This document shows positions 17,938-26,917 of a stretch of 64,000 bases of DNA, piece after piece (the stretch's first letter is position 1; every line of letters starts with the position of its first letter). The notes beneath the pieces were generated by a model that did no database searches, was not told where the DNA came from, and saw only the letters and a program-made list of their open reading frames with translations. A program made the translations under genes and the position numbers. This DNA is from Microbacterium stercoris (GTDB taxonomy: Bacteria; Actinomycetota; Actinomycetes; Actinomycetales; Microbacteriaceae): NCBI RefSeq assembly GCF_017592545.1, contig NZ_JAGFOA010000004.1:1-64000 (forward strand), written 5' to 3'.

Positions 17938-18711
17938 GTGAAGATCGCGCGCTTCAGCCACCAGGACACCATCCGCTTCGGCATCCTCGACGGGACCGAG
18001 CTCGTTGTGCTCGCGGGCGACCCGCTGTTCGCCGGGTTCGACACCACGGGGGAGCGCGTGTCGCTCGCCGACGTCGCTCTGCTGGCCCCGGTCATCCCGC
18101 GCTCGAAGGTCGTGTGCGTCGGACGCAACTACCACGATCACGCCGCCGAGCTCGGCAACGAGGTGCCCAAGCAGCCGCTGCTGTTCTTCAAGCCCAACAC
18201 GTCGGTGATCGGGCCGGGCGACACCATCGTGCGCCCGCCGCAGAGCCAGGACACCCAGTGGGAAGGCGAGCTCGCCGTGGTCATCGGCAAGATCGCCAAG
18301 AACGTCTCGGCCGCCGACGCCCACGACTACGTGTTCGGCTACACGATCGCGAACGACGTCACGGCGCGCGACCTGCAGAAGCCCGACGGACAGTGGGCGC
18401 GAGCCAAGGGCTTCGACACCTTCTGCCCGCTGGGCCCGGCGATCGAGACCGACTTCGACTACTCGCAGGGCGAGGTCATCACGCGCCTGAACGGCGAGGT
18501 GAAGCAGCAGGCGCCGTTCGCCGACATGATCTTCGACATCCCGTTCCTCATCGAGTACATCACCGCGGCGTTCACGCTGCTGCCGGGCGACGTGATCCTG
18601 ACGGGCACCCCCGCCGGCGTCGGAGCGTTCCAGGCGGGCGATGTGATCGAGGTCGAGATCCCGGGCCTCGGCATCCTGCGCAACACGGCGCGCGACGCGC
18701 TGATCGCCTGA
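17938..18711 (+). CDS. Fumarylacetoacetate hydrolase-family protein
   Basis: 257-aa FAH-fold enzyme. Conserved family pieces: 'VCVGRNYHDHAAEL', 'LLFFKPNTSVIGPGDTIV', the metal site 'WEGELAVVIGK', 'GYTIANDVTARDLQ', 'KGFDTFCPLGPAI' and the closing 'GDVILTGTPAGVGAF'. Members act as 2-hydroxyhepta-2,4-diene-1,7-dioate isomerases, acylpyruvases or oxaloacetate decarboxylases, so the exact substrate is open. GTG 17938 is the start. The next gene begins one base after the stop, so they are cotranscribed. Confidence 0.9.
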   Translation: MKIARFSHQDTIRFGILDGTELVVLAGDPLFAGFDTTGERVSLADVALLAPVIPRSKVVCVGRNYHDHAAELGNEVPKQPLLFFKPNTSVIGPGDTIVRPPQSQDTQWEGELAVVIGKIAKNVSAADAHDYVFGYTIANDVTARDLQKPDGQWARAKGFDTFCPLGPAIETDFDYSQGEVITRLNGEVKQQAPFADMIFDIPFLIEYITAAFTLLPGDVILTGTPAGVGAFQAGDVIEVEIPGLGILRNTARDALIA

Positions 18712-18712
18712 C

Positions 18713-19972
18713 GTGACGACCGCAGCCGTCCCCGATGCCGCGGAGATCGCGCGCCTCCAGGGCCGCACCGTGCGCGTGCTCGCGGCGGGGCAGGTGCTGG
18801 GAGGTGTGGCCTTCGGCGCGACCGTGTCGCTGGGCGCGCTGCTCGCGGCCGACCTGTCGGGCCGGGAATCGCTGTCGGGCTTCGCGACCGCATCCGTCAC
18901 GCTCGGAGCCGCGCTGTGCGCGATCCCGCTCGCGCGTCTGGCCGGTCGCCGTGGTCGGCGCTTCGCGCTGACGCTCGGCAACGTCTTCGCGCTCGTCGGG
19001 ATCGCCATCGTGATCCTGGCCGCGGCGATCCGCTCCTTCCCGCTGCTGCTGGCGGGGGTGATCCTGATCGGCGCGGGAAACGCCGGCAACCTGCAGTCGC
19101 GCTTCGCCGCCACCGATCTCGCCACCCCTCAGCGGCGCGGACGCGACCTCGGCACGGTGGTCTGGGCCACCACGGTCGGCGGTGTGCTCGGCCCGCTGAT
19201 GACGACGCCCGGCGAGGTGGTCGGGGCCGCGATCGGCATGCCGCCGCTCACGGGTGCCTACCTCTTCTCGATCGTCGCCCAGATCGCAGCTCTCGTGCTG
19301 TACCTCGTGACGCTGCGCCCCGATCCGCTGATGCTCGCACAGCGCGTCGCCCTGTCGTCGGGGTCGTCCGGGCCGGTCGTCGAGTCCGATCGCCCCGTGG
19401 CCGCCCGCTACGCGATGCTTGCGGTGGCCGCGTCGCACGTGGTGATGGCGTCGGTGATGGCGATGACGCCGATCCATCTGTCGCACCTCGCGGGGGTCGG
19501 CACCGGACATGCCGGCCACGGTGACACGACCGCGGTGACTCAGCTGGTCGGCGTCACGATCGCGCTGCACGTGTTCGGCATGTACGGAGCCTCGCCGCTG
19601 TTCGGCTGGCTCGCGGACCGCCTCGGCCGTGTCAACACGGTGCTCATCGGGCTGGGCATCCTGGTGATGTCCCTCCTGACGCTCACGCTCTGGCCGGATG
19701 AGCACGCCGCGGTGATCGTGGGGCTCTTCCTGCTGGGCCTCGGATGGAGCGCGGGCACCGTCGCCGGATCGGCCCTGCTCACCGAGGCGACGCCCCTCGC
19801 GCGCCGCCCTCGTCGGCAGGGTCTCAGCGACACCACGATGACCGCATCGGCCGCCGTCGGCGCCGTGCTCGCGGGCATCGTCCTCGAGACGTTCGGCTAC
19901 GGCACGCTCGCGCTGATCGCCCTGAGCGTCGTCGCGGTCACGGCCGCGCTGTCGCCGCTCGGCCGGCGCTGA
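18713..19972 (+). CDS. MFS transporter
   Basis: 419-aa major facilitator with about 12 helices and a His-rich central loop ('LAGVGTGHAGHGDTTAV'). Helix-loop features: 'LARLAGRRGRRFALTLGN' between helices 2 and 3, and 'GWLADRLGRVNTVLIGLG' in the second half. It starts with GTG one base after the FAH-family gene. Substrate unknown; coexpression with a catabolic-type hydrolase suggests transport linked to an organic acid, but that is inference. Confidence 0.85.
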   Translation: MTTAAVPDAAEIARLQGRTVRVLAAGQVLGGVAFGATVSLGALLAADLSGRESLSGFATASVTLGAALCAIPLARLAGRRGRRFALTLGNVFALVGIAIVILAAAIRSFPLLLAGVILIGAGNAGNLQSRFAATDLATPQRRGRDLGTVVWATTVGGVLGPLMTTPGEVVGAAIGMPPLTGAYLFSIVAQIAALVLYLVTLRPDPLMLAQRVALSSGSSGPVVESDRPVAARYAMLAVAASHVVMASVMAMTPIHLSHLAGVGTGHAGHGDTTAVTQLVGVTIALHVFGMYGASPLFGWLADRLGRVNTVLIGLGILVMSLLTLTLWPDEHAAVIVGLFLLGLGWSAGTVAGSALLTEATPLARRPRRQGLSDTTMTASAAVGAVLAGIVLETFGYGTLALIALSVVAVTAALSPLGRR

Positions 19973-19982
19973 GCCGAGCGGT

Positions 19983-21044
19983 TCAGGCGCGCAGCGCTCG
20001 CACCGCTCGCTCCACGTCGCGCTCGTCGTTGTACACGTGGAAGCCGACGCGCGCGCGTCCCGCGCGTCCCGACGCGATGATGCCCGCGTTCGTGAGGCGG
20101 GCGAGCTCACGGCCATCCGGATCCGGCCACGAGACGATCGCGCTGGGGATCGCCGGTTCGCCGACGCCGATCGCCTCGCGGAAGGCCGCCGCCAGCGCCG
20201 TGGTGTGCGCATGGCTCGCCCGGGCGTCGGCCGAGGCGAACAGCGCGAGCGACTGCTCGGCGCCGAAGAACGCCGGCCAGGCGGGGGAGACGTCGAAGCG
20301 CGTGGCGTCGTCGGCGAGGTGCACCTCGTGTCCGTAGCAGGAGGACCACGGATCCGCCCCGGCATACCAGCCGGCCTGGAGGGGCGGGATCTCGCGGGCG
20401 AACGACTCCGAGAGCGCGAGGAAGGCGACACCGCGCGGTGCGCACAGCCACTTGTACGCGTGGCACACCAGCGCATCCACCTGCGTCGCATCGACGGGCA
20501 TCCAGCCGACGGCCTGCGCTCCGTCGCACAGCGTGCGTGCGCCGTGGCGGTGCGCTGCCTCGGTGATCGCGCGCAGGTCGGCGACCTCGCCCGTCGCCGA
20601 CTGGACGAGTGAGAAGGCGACGAGCGACGTCTCCGGCCCGATCGCATCTGCGAGCGCCCGGAGCGGGACCGCGCGGACGCGCAGACCCTGGGGTGCGTGC
20701 GCGAAGGGCAGCAGCAGCGAGGAGAAGTCTCCCTCCGGTACGACCACCTCGGCACCCGCCGGCAGCGCGGCGGCGATGAGGGAGGTGAATGCCGACGTCT
20801 GCGAGCCGATGGCCACCCGCTCGGGCAGGGTGCCCACGAGGGCGGCGAAGTGCGCCCTGGCGCGTTCGGTCGCCGCACTGTACGCGACAGGATCGGCGTG
20901 GCCGTCGGCCGACGCCATGGCATCGGCGATGAGCGCATCGCGCGTCGCCAGGGGGAGGACGCCCACGGTGCAGGTGGCGAGGTAGTCGGCGCCGGCCGCG
21001 AAAGCGTCGCGCAGGGGGAGCGGGGAAGCGGCGATCGTGGTCAT
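19983..21044 (-). CDS. Class V aminotransferase (kynureninase/cysteine desulfurase-like)
   Basis: 353-aa PLP enzyme of fold type I. The PLP-binding lysine is in 'CHAYKWLCAPRGVAFLAL', the Asp that holds the pyridine ring in 'TLCDGAQAVGW', and the phosphate-binding region near 'AIGSQTSAFTSLIAAALP'. It lacks the active-site Cys loop expected of a cysteine desulfurase, so a kynureninase- or isopenicillin-epimerase-like role is more likely. It is divergent from a LysR gene, whose product probably controls it. Confidence 0.85.
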   Translation of the reverse strand: MTTIAASPLPLRDAFAAGADYLATCTVGVLPLATRDALIADAMASADGHADPVAYSAATERARAHFAALVGTLPERVAIGSQTSAFTSLIAAALPAGAEVVVPEGDFSSLLLPFAHAPQGLRVRAVPLRALADAIGPETSLVAFSLVQSATGEVADLRAITEAAHRHGARTLCDGAQAVGWMPVDATQVDALVCHAYKWLCAPRGVAFLALSESFAREIPPLQAGWYAGADPWSSCYGHEVHLADDATRFDVSPAWPAFFGAEQSLALFASADARASHAHTTALAAAFREAIGVGEPAIPSAIVSWPDPDGRELARLTNAGIIASGRAGRARVGFHVYNDERDVERAVRALRA

Positions 21045-21101
21045 GGTTCGAGCCTCGCCGACGGTCTGTCATTCGTCTACGACAGGTGAGGGATGCAACA
21101 C

Positions 21102-21127
21102 ATGCAGTCTTGTTATGCTCGCTGCAT
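21102..21127. promoter_or_regulatory. Inverted repeat between LysR and aminotransferase genes
   Basis: ATGCAG at 21102-21107 and CTGCAT at 21122-21127 form an inverted repeat with a 14-base spacer. It lies between the divergent genes and overlaps the chosen LysR start at 21126. Position and form fit an autoregulatory LysR site. Confidence 0.45.
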
Positions 21128-22097
21128 GTCCCGCCTCGAAGAACCCGCGCACATGCCGGACCCGATGCTCGGCGCGCAGGACCTGCGGCTGATGCGGGCG
21201 ATCGCCGACTCGGGGTCGATCACGGGTGCCGCGCTCGCGCTCGGCTACAGCCAGCCCGCCGTGAGCCAGCACATCAAGCGCCTGGAGAGCCGCACCGGGC
21301 TGCCGCTGATCGAGCGGGTCGGACGCCGAGCGCGCCTGACCGAGGCGGGGCGGGTGCTCGCACGCCACGCCCCTGCCGTGGCGACCGCGCTCGAGGCCGC
21401 GCAGGAGGATCTGGCGCAGCTGCGGGGTGGTGGCCGTGGGCAGGTGCGCCTGGCCGGGTTCCCGTCCGCATCCGCCTCGCTGCTGCCGCGCCTGCTCGCG
21501 GACCTCGGGCGCAGTGAACCCGGTCTCCAGGTGCTCTATGTCGAGGCCGAGCCGCCGGAGGCGGTGGACGCCGTCCGCGAGGGTCGCGCGGATGTCGCGC
21601 TGACCTTCAGCTTCCCCGGTGACCGCGACGACCCGCATGGGCGCAGCGCGCGCGGACTGTCGATGCGCGCGATCGGGCAGGAGGAGCTGCTGCTGGTGCT
21701 GCCCGCCGACCACCCGTCCGCTGCACGCGAACGGGTCGACATCGCCGACCTGTCGGAGGAGAGCTGGATCGGCGGATGCCCGCGTTGCCGGGGGCACCTG
21801 CTCGAACTCTGCGGGCGGGCGGGCTTTGTGCCGCGCATCGCATTCGAGACCGACAACTTCGTCGCGGTGGAGGGGCTCGTCGCCCAGGGCATCGGCGTCG
21901 CCACGCTGCCGCGGATCGCGCTCGATGCCACCGCGCGACGCGAGGGGGTCGTGATCCGGCCGCTCCCCGCGGGCGAGCGTCGCACGCTGCACCTCGTGAC
22001 GGCCCGGGGTGCCGATCGCCTCCCCTCCGTGCGGGCGGTCACCACAACGCTCGAACGTCTGATCCGGCAGGTCATCGATCCCGTGGCCGCCCGCTGA
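21126..22097 (+). CDS. LysR-family regulator
   Basis: 323-aa LysR-type regulator from ATG 21126; earlier and later in-frame ATGs (21093, 21153, 21165) are possible. The winged helix-turn-helix is near residues 20-75 ('[20 protein letters not shown]'), and the remainder is a substrate-binding domain ('[20 protein letters not shown]', '[15 protein letters not shown]'). The CPRC pair in the effector domain is unusual for the family. Divergent partner: the class V aminotransferase, its probable target. Confidence 0.9.
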   Translation: MSRLEEPAHMPDPMLGAQDLRLMRAIADSGSITGAALALGYSQPAVSQHIKRLESRTGLPLIERVGRRARLTEAGRVLARHAPAVATALEAAQEDLAQLRGGGRGQVRLAGFPSASASLLPRLLADLGRSEPGLQVLYVEAEPPEAVDAVREGRADVALTFSFPGDRDDPHGRSARGLSMRAIGQEELLLVLPADHPSAARERVDIADLSEESWIGGCPRCRGHLLELCGRAGFVPRIAFETDNFVAVEGLVAQGIGVATLPRIALDATARREGVVIRPLPAGERRTLHLVTARGADRLPSVRAVTTTLERLIRQVIDPVAAR

Positions 22098-22138
22098 GGC
22101 CCACGGAGTCGGCAGGATCCGCAACTAAGCTGGACGCG

Positions 22139-23653
22139 ATGTCTTCTGCACCCGATCCCCGCACCACGACGGCCACCGGCTCCGACGTCCGCGTCCGCTT
22201 CTGCCCGTCTCCCACCGGTCTGCCGCATGTCGGCCTGATCCGCACCGCCCTGTTCAACTGGGGCTACGCGCGCCACCACGGCGGCAAGCTCGTGTTCCGC
22301 ATCGAGGACACCGACGCCGCGCGCGACAGCGAGGAGAGCTACCAGCAGCTGCTCGACGCGCTCCGCTGGCTGCACATCGACTGGGACGAGGGCGTCGAGG
22401 TGGGCGGCCCGCACGCGCCCTACCGTCAGTCGCAGCGCAGCGACCTGTATCTCGAGGTGCTCGAGAAGCTCAAGGCCGCCGGCGCGGTCTACGAGAGCTT
22501 CTCGACGGCCGAGGAGATCGACGCTCGCAACGAGGCCAACGGACGCGCCAAGCAGATGGGCTACGACAACTACGACCGTGACCTCACCGAGGAGCAGAAG
22601 GCCGCGTTCCGCGCCGAGGGGCGTCAGCCCGCGCTGCGCCTGCGCGTGCCGGACGAGGACATCACCTACGTCGACCTCATCCGCGGCGAGGTGACGTTCC
22701 CTGCCGGATCGTTCCCCGACTTCGTGATCGTGCGCCCGAACGGTGCGCCGCTCTACACGTTCGTGAACCCGGTCGACGACGCGCTGATGGGCATCACCCA
22801 CGTGCTGCGCGGCGAGGATCTTATGCCCTCGACCGCTCGCCAGCTCGTGCTGTACGCCGCCCTCGTCGACGCCGGCGTCACCACGTTCATCCCGCGCTTC
22901 GGCCACATGCCGCTGGTGCTCGGAGACGGAACCAAGAAGCTCTCGAAGCGCGACCCGCGCGCGGATCTCTTCCTGCATCGCGAGCGCGGATTCATCCACG
23001 AGGGTCTGCTCAACTACCTCGCGCTGCTCGGCTGGTCGATCGGCCATGACCGCGACGTCTTCTCGCTCGAGGAGTTCATCGCAGCCTTCGACATCGCCGA
23101 CGTGAACCCGAACCCGGCGCGCTTCGACCAGAAGAAGGCCGAGTCGATCAACGGCGACCACATCCGCATGCTCGAGCCCGCCGATTTCGCCGAGCGCATC
23201 GTGCCCTACCTGGTCAAGGCGGGTGTGGTGGGTAAGAACCCGACCGACGAGCAGCGCGCGCTGATCACCGCCGCGGCCCCGCTGATCCAGGAGCGCCTGC
23301 CGCTGCTGGGCGATGCCCCGGGGCTGCTGGGCTTCCTGTTCGCGGATGAGGTCTCGTACGACGACGACGCGCTTGCGGGTCTCCCGGACAACGCCGCGGA
23401 GGTGCTGAACGCGTGCGTCGCGGCCCTCGAGCTCGTGCCCGAGACCGAGTTCACCGCTCAGGCGATCCAGGATGCCCTCTCGTCGGCGCTGATCGACGGC
23501 CTCGGCCTCAAGCCGCGCGTCGCCTACGGCCCGCCGCGCGTCGCGATCTCTGGTCGCCGCGTCTCGCCGCCGCTGTTCGAGTCGATGGAGCTGCTGGGCA
23601 AGCAGGCCTCAGTGGCGCGTTTGGCGGCGCTTGTGCGGCACCTCGCGGCCTGA
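22139..23653 (+). CDS. gltX: Glutamyl-tRNA synthetase
   Basis: 504-aa class I synthetase that charges tRNA-Glu (and, in organisms without GlnRS, tRNA-Gln for later amidation). Signature 1 is '[18 protein letters not shown]' (HVGL for HIGH) and signature 2 'GTKKLSKRD' (KLSKR for KMSKS). Start ATG 22139. It sits immediately upstream of tRNA-Gln(CTG), and two tRNA-Glu(CTC) genes lie 5 kb away. Confidence 0.96.
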   Translation: MSSAPDPRTTTATGSDVRVRFCPSPTGLPHVGLIRTALFNWGYARHHGGKLVFRIEDTDAARDSEESYQQLLDALRWLHIDWDEGVEVGGPHAPYRQSQRSDLYLEVLEKLKAAGAVYESFSTAEEIDARNEANGRAKQMGYDNYDRDLTEEQKAAFRAEGRQPALRLRVPDEDITYVDLIRGEVTFPAGSFPDFVIVRPNGAPLYTFVNPVDDALMGITHVLRGEDLMPSTARQLVLYAALVDAGVTTFIPRFGHMPLVLGDGTKKLSKRDPRADLFLHRERGFIHEGLLNYLALLGWSIGHDRDVFSLEEFIAAFDIADVNPNPARFDQKKAESINGDHIRMLEPADFAERIVPYLVKAGVVGKNPTDEQRALITAAAPLIQERLPLLGDAPGLLGFLFADEVSYDDDALAGLPDNAAEVLNACVAALELVPETEFTAQAIQDALSSALIDGLGLKPRVAYGPPRVAISGRRVSPPLFESMELLGKQASVARLAALVRHLAA

Positions 23654-23743
23654 CGCGACACGCCCGCGCTCGGCTCCCGGTTTGGCCTCTGTCGAGGGTT
23701 GACGTAAGCTTGATCTTCGGCACGGGGTAACCCGGGAAGCCAT

Positions 23744-23815
23744 TGGGGTATGGTGTAATTGGCAACACGGCGGTTTCTGGTTCCGTTGTTCTTGGTTCGA
23801 GTCCAGGTACCCCAG
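23744..23815 (+). tRNA. tRNA-Gln (anticodon CTG)
   Basis: 72-nt cloverleaf. Acceptor TGGGGTA pairs with TACCCCA; the anticodon loop TTCTGGT gives CTG, reading CAG; the T arm GGTTCGAGTCC is normal. CCA is not encoded. It lies 90 bases after gltX and before a perfect terminator. Confidence 0.93.
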
Positions 23816-23820
23816 CAAGA

Positions 23821-23846
23821 AAAACCCCCGCTCCGGCGGGGGTTTT
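23821..23846 (+). terminator. tRNA-Gln terminator
   Basis: An 11-bp perfect stem (AAAACCCCCGC at 23821-23831 with GCGGGGGTTTT at 23836-23846) around a TCCG loop, 6 bases after the tRNA end. Confidence 0.85.
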
Positions 23847-23918
23847 CTCGTATCCGGATGTCTTCGCAGTTCGTTCGTGACGGGGCCGAGGAAGCGCTCC
23901 CGGCCCTACTCTGGCGGC

Positions 23919-24893
23919 ATGACGAGTCCCTCACCGCGCCGTGTCGGCGTGATGCTGCCGCGTGACCTGCCTCTCGACGAGCTGACCGAGTTCGCCCGCC
24001 GATCCGAGCGCCTCGGCTTCGACGAGGTCTGGGTCGTGGAGGACCTCGGCTTCCGGGGCGGTATCGCGCAGGCGGCGGTTGTGCTTGCCGCGACGTCCGA
24101 GATCACCGTGGGCATCGGGATCCTGCCGGCCGGCGCGCGCAACGTCGTGTTCGCGGCCATGGAGATCACAACGCTCGCGCGGCTGTTCCCGGGGCGTCTC
24201 ACCGTCGGCATCGGTCACGGGATGCCGGACTGGATGGCGCAGGCCGGCGCCTGGCCGAAGAGCCCCCTCACGCTGCTGAAGGAGTACACGGTGGCGCTTC
24301 GTGCTCTGCTGCGCGGGGATGATCCTCCCGCGGGCGGCCGCTACGTCGACGTGTCGGGTGTGCGACTCGAGGAGCGCCCGACCGAGCTTCCTCCGGTGGT
24401 GCTGGGGGTGCGGGGTCCGCGATCGCTGGCAGCCGCCGGCGCCGTGTCCGACGGTGTGGTGCTCGCCGAGCCGTCGGCGCCGGGCTACATCGTCGACTCG
24501 CTCCGCCGCGTCACCGCCGAGCGAACCGCACAGACGGATCCTCTCGTCATCACGTACGACGTCGCGGCGGTCGCCGACGATCCCTCCGTCGCGTTCGACA
24601 GGGTGCGTCCGGGCCTCGCCTGGATCGGCGAGCCTGACTGGCGCGTGCACATCGCCCCTCTCGACTTCGCGGATGAGCTCGCCGCTCTGCGAGCCGAGTG
24701 CACCTCACCCGCGGAGTTCGGCACCAGGCTGCCCGACGCCTGGGTGGCGGAGCTCGCCCTGGCAGGCACGCCGGGTCAGGTGCGCACGAGGATCGCCTCG
24801 CGTCACGAGGCCGGCGCGACGACCGTGGTGCTCGCGCCGGTCGGCGCCGATCGCCTCGGTGCGCTCGATGACCTCGCGCGGGTGCTGCGCTGA
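23919..24893 (+). CDS. LLM-class flavin/F420-dependent oxidoreductase
   Basis: 324-aa luciferase-like TIM-barrel protein. Typical pieces: 'RRVGVMLPRDLPLDELTEFA' at the N-terminus, 'RLGFDEVWVVEDLGF', 'TVGIGILPAGARNV', 'ARLFPGRLTVGIGHGMPDWM' and 'PVVLGVRGPRSLAAAGAVSD'. Actinobacterial members mostly use F420 rather than FMN. The substrate is unknown. ATG 23919 was chosen because the first beta strand follows at once. It stands alone after the tRNA-Gln terminator. Confidence 0.88.
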   Translation: MTSPSPRRVGVMLPRDLPLDELTEFARRSERLGFDEVWVVEDLGFRGGIAQAAVVLAATSEITVGIGILPAGARNVVFAAMEITTLARLFPGRLTVGIGHGMPDWMAQAGAWPKSPLTLLKEYTVALRALLRGDDPPAGGRYVDVSGVRLEERPTELPPVVLGVRGPRSLAAAGAVSDGVVLAEPSAPGYIVDSLRRVTAERTAQTDPLVITYDVAAVADDPSVAFDRVRPGLAWIGEPDWRVHIAPLDFADELAALRAECTSPAEFGTRLPDAWVAELALAGTPGQVRTRIASRHEAGATTVVLAPVGADRLGALDDLARVLR

Positions 24894-25028
24894 TCGGCCA
24901 GGGCGGCTGCAGGCCTCTGCGGGATGAGCCGCGTGCCCGACGGGCGGAGGCGGAGCAGCAGCTCGGCGAAGCCGAGCGACAGCTCACGGACTGCTACGCC
25001 CTGGCCACAACGAGGTAGGTTGCCGGAC

Positions 25029-25331
25029 ATGGTTCCCTTCATCACGGCCATCGCAGCCGGCGCTCTGCCCCTGTGCTCCGTGCTTCTCGGTGCGTGGTTC
25101 GTGGGGCTCAGCGAGGTGCCGAAGGACTCACCTGAGCAGAAGCCAACTCGTATCGATGCGGGCACTCCGGCCCGCCTTCTTGTGGTCATCGTCGGCGCAT
25201 CCCTCATGCTGGTGGGCGAGCCTGTGATCGCTCCGCTGCTTCTGCAATACCTTCTCCTCATCGCCGCCCCGCTGCTGCTCGGCGCCGCCGGGCGCGTGGG
25301 CCTCGGAAGGTACCTCGCTGCCCGGGGCTGA
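25029..25331 (+). CDS. Small membrane protein
   Basis: 100-aa protein with two to three hydrophobic segments ('FITAIAAGALPLCSVLLGAW', 'ARLLVVIVGASLMLVGEPVI', 'LLLQYLLLIAAPLLLGAAG'). ATG 25029. Just upstream, at about 24912-24990, lies a short degenerate copy of the beginning of the next gene, so the small gene may have been inserted between two copies. No family recognised. Confidence 0.65.
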   Translation: MVPFITAIAAGALPLCSVLLGAWFVGLSEVPKDSPEQKPTRIDAGTPARLLVVIVGASLMLVGEPVIAPLLLQYLLLIAAPLLLGAAGRVGLGRYLAARG

Positions 25332-25408
25332 GATCCGACAGCCAGCAGGTTCCGTTCCGCTCGGGGCGCGGGTCCGCGTTCGCTGCTCTGTTCGGCCAGG
25401 ATGGGCGC

Positions 25409-26353
25409 ATGCCCCTGAGCGATGATCCGCGTGCCCGACTCGCCGAGGCCGAGCGACAGCTCGCGGAAGCCGACAGGCTCGAACGCCTGCTCAGTACGCA
25501 GCGCGAGGAACTGGCGGCGGCCGGCGCGGCCGTGGCTGAGGCGCAGCGCGTGCTCGGCGAGGAGGCAGAGGATGTCGCCCAGCTCGAGCGCGTCTCCTTC
25601 GCGCGGGCGTGGGCGGCGCTTCGCCGCGACACCGATGAGCGGTTGGCGCGGGAACGGGCACAGGAGCAGGCCGCGCGATTCCGGCTCGGTCTCGCCGCTG
25701 ACCGCCTCGAGGCGGCGATCTCCGCGGTACGAGGCACCGAGCAGGATCGCGCCGCTCTCGGCGACGTCGCATCCGTCCATGCGCAGGCCGAGCGCGACGT
25801 GCAGGAATGGGTGCTGCGCCACGACGGCCCCGACGCGCAGACGCTGGCCGAGGTGCTGCGCCGTGTGGCCGTGATCGAGGCCGAGCAGAAAGAAGTCGGC
25901 GAGGCCCTCCGCGCGGCGACGGCCGCGCTCCCGCCGCTTGCGCACGCGGCGAAGCACCTCTCCGAGGCGGGAGGTTGGGCCACCTACGACACGTTCCTCG
26001 ACTCCGGTCTGCTCGTCGACCTCGCCAAGCGCGAGGCGATGGACACCGCGTCGCGGCATCTGCACGAGGCCGATCGCGCCCTCCGATACCTCTCGGTCGA
26101 GCTGGGCCACATCGGTCAGCGGGCCTCGATCGACCTGCAGATCTCGGCGGATCTCGACGCGTTCGACCTGTGGTTCGACGACATCTTCTCGTCCTGGGCG
26201 GTGCGCGGACAGATCAAGGGCGCACAGGCCAGGGTGCACCGCGCGCGGGACCTGGTCGCGGGCATCGAAGCACGCCTCGCCGTGCAGTCGAACGAGCTCG
26301 AATACGCCCTCGCCCGGGCGCGGACGCAGCGCGCGGCCATCCTGCGAGGATGA
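25409..26353 (+). CDS. Coiled-coil hypothetical protein
   Basis: 314-aa, Ala/Glu/Arg-rich and almost entirely helical. Residues 5-130 form a long coiled coil ('ARLAEAERQLAEADRLERLL', 'RERAQEQAARFRLGLAADRL'). A more compact stretch in the middle ('GGWATYDTFLDSGLLVDLA') and a 'FDLWFDDIFSSWAVRG' segment follow before a second helical stretch. No signal peptide or membrane helix. Function unknown; the fold resembles structural or phage-shock-like coiled-coil proteins only in general terms. Confidence 0.8.
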   Translation: MPLSDDPRARLAEAERQLAEADRLERLLSTQREELAAAGAAVAEAQRVLGEEAEDVAQLERVSFARAWAALRRDTDERLARERAQEQAARFRLGLAADRLEAAISAVRGTEQDRAALGDVASVHAQAERDVQEWVLRHDGPDAQTLAEVLRRVAVIEAEQKEVGEALRAATAALPPLAHAAKHLSEAGGWATYDTFLDSGLLVDLAKREAMDTASRHLHEADRALRYLSVELGHIGQRASIDLQISADLDAFDLWFDDIFSSWAVRGQIKGAQARVHRARDLVAGIEARLAVQSNELEYALARARTQRAAILRG

Positions 26354-26411
26354 CGGCTCCGGGGGCGGCGACCCCTGCCGCGCTCGGCATGGAGTGAGTA
26401 CGGTGGGCGGC

Positions 26412-26807
26412 ATGATCGACTGGAACGACGTCGCCCCCAAGTTCGCCGGAACCGCGGTCGCCCACCTCGCCACCGTCGGAAGAGACGGCGGTCCACGCTC
26501 GGTGCCGTTGTGGGTCGACGTCGTGGACGAGACCGACCTCGCCTTCTTCACGGAGGCGGGAGCCGCCAAGGACAAGAACATCGGGCACGAGCCCCGCGTC
26601 GCGCTCTCGGTCACCGATCCCGCCAACCCGCTCGACATGGCGACGGTGCGGGGCGAGGTGACCGCACGGCTCGAAGGCGAGGCCGCCCTCGTGCTGGTCG
26701 ACCGCATCGCGGTCAAGTACACGGGGGAGCCCTACGGGGTGCGCACGGGACTCGTCGCCTTCGTGGTGCGCCCCACCTCGTGGTGGGCGCACGACTACGC
26801 CGGCTGA
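26412..26807 (+). CDS. PPOX-class F420-dependent enzyme
   Basis: 131-aa split-barrel protein of the pyridoxamine-5'-phosphate oxidase-like class. Typical pieces are 'AHLATVGRDGGPRSVPLWVD' at the N-terminus, 'LAFFTEAGAAKDKNI', 'RVALSVTDPANPLDMATVRG' and 'IAVKYTGEPYGVRTGLVAFV' ending with a Trp-rich tail. Members of this size in actinobacteria usually bind F420 and reduce small substrates; the exact reaction is unknown. Confidence 0.88.
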   Translation: MIDWNDVAPKFAGTAVAHLATVGRDGGPRSVPLWVDVVDETDLAFFTEAGAAKDKNIGHEPRVALSVTDPANPLDMATVRGEVTARLEGEAALVLVDRIAVKYTGEPYGVRTGLVAFVVRPTSWWAHDYAG

Positions 26808-26917
26808 CTCGCCGCTGTACGGCACCACCCCCGCCGCTGCACGGATGCCGTCGTGCTCGCCACCGCGCGAGACGACGGCCCGCCACCGACACCGGGCAGC
26901 GGTGCTTGAATGAGCGG

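Noticed and set aside
16705..19125. Long minus-strand frame across ilvE, the FAH-family gene and an MFS gene
   Set aside because: Shadow of three well-recognised plus-strand genes; no family resemblance.
23699..23743. TTGACG as -35 of a tRNA-Gln promoter
   Set aside because: No acceptable -10 hexamer at 16-18 bases spacing.
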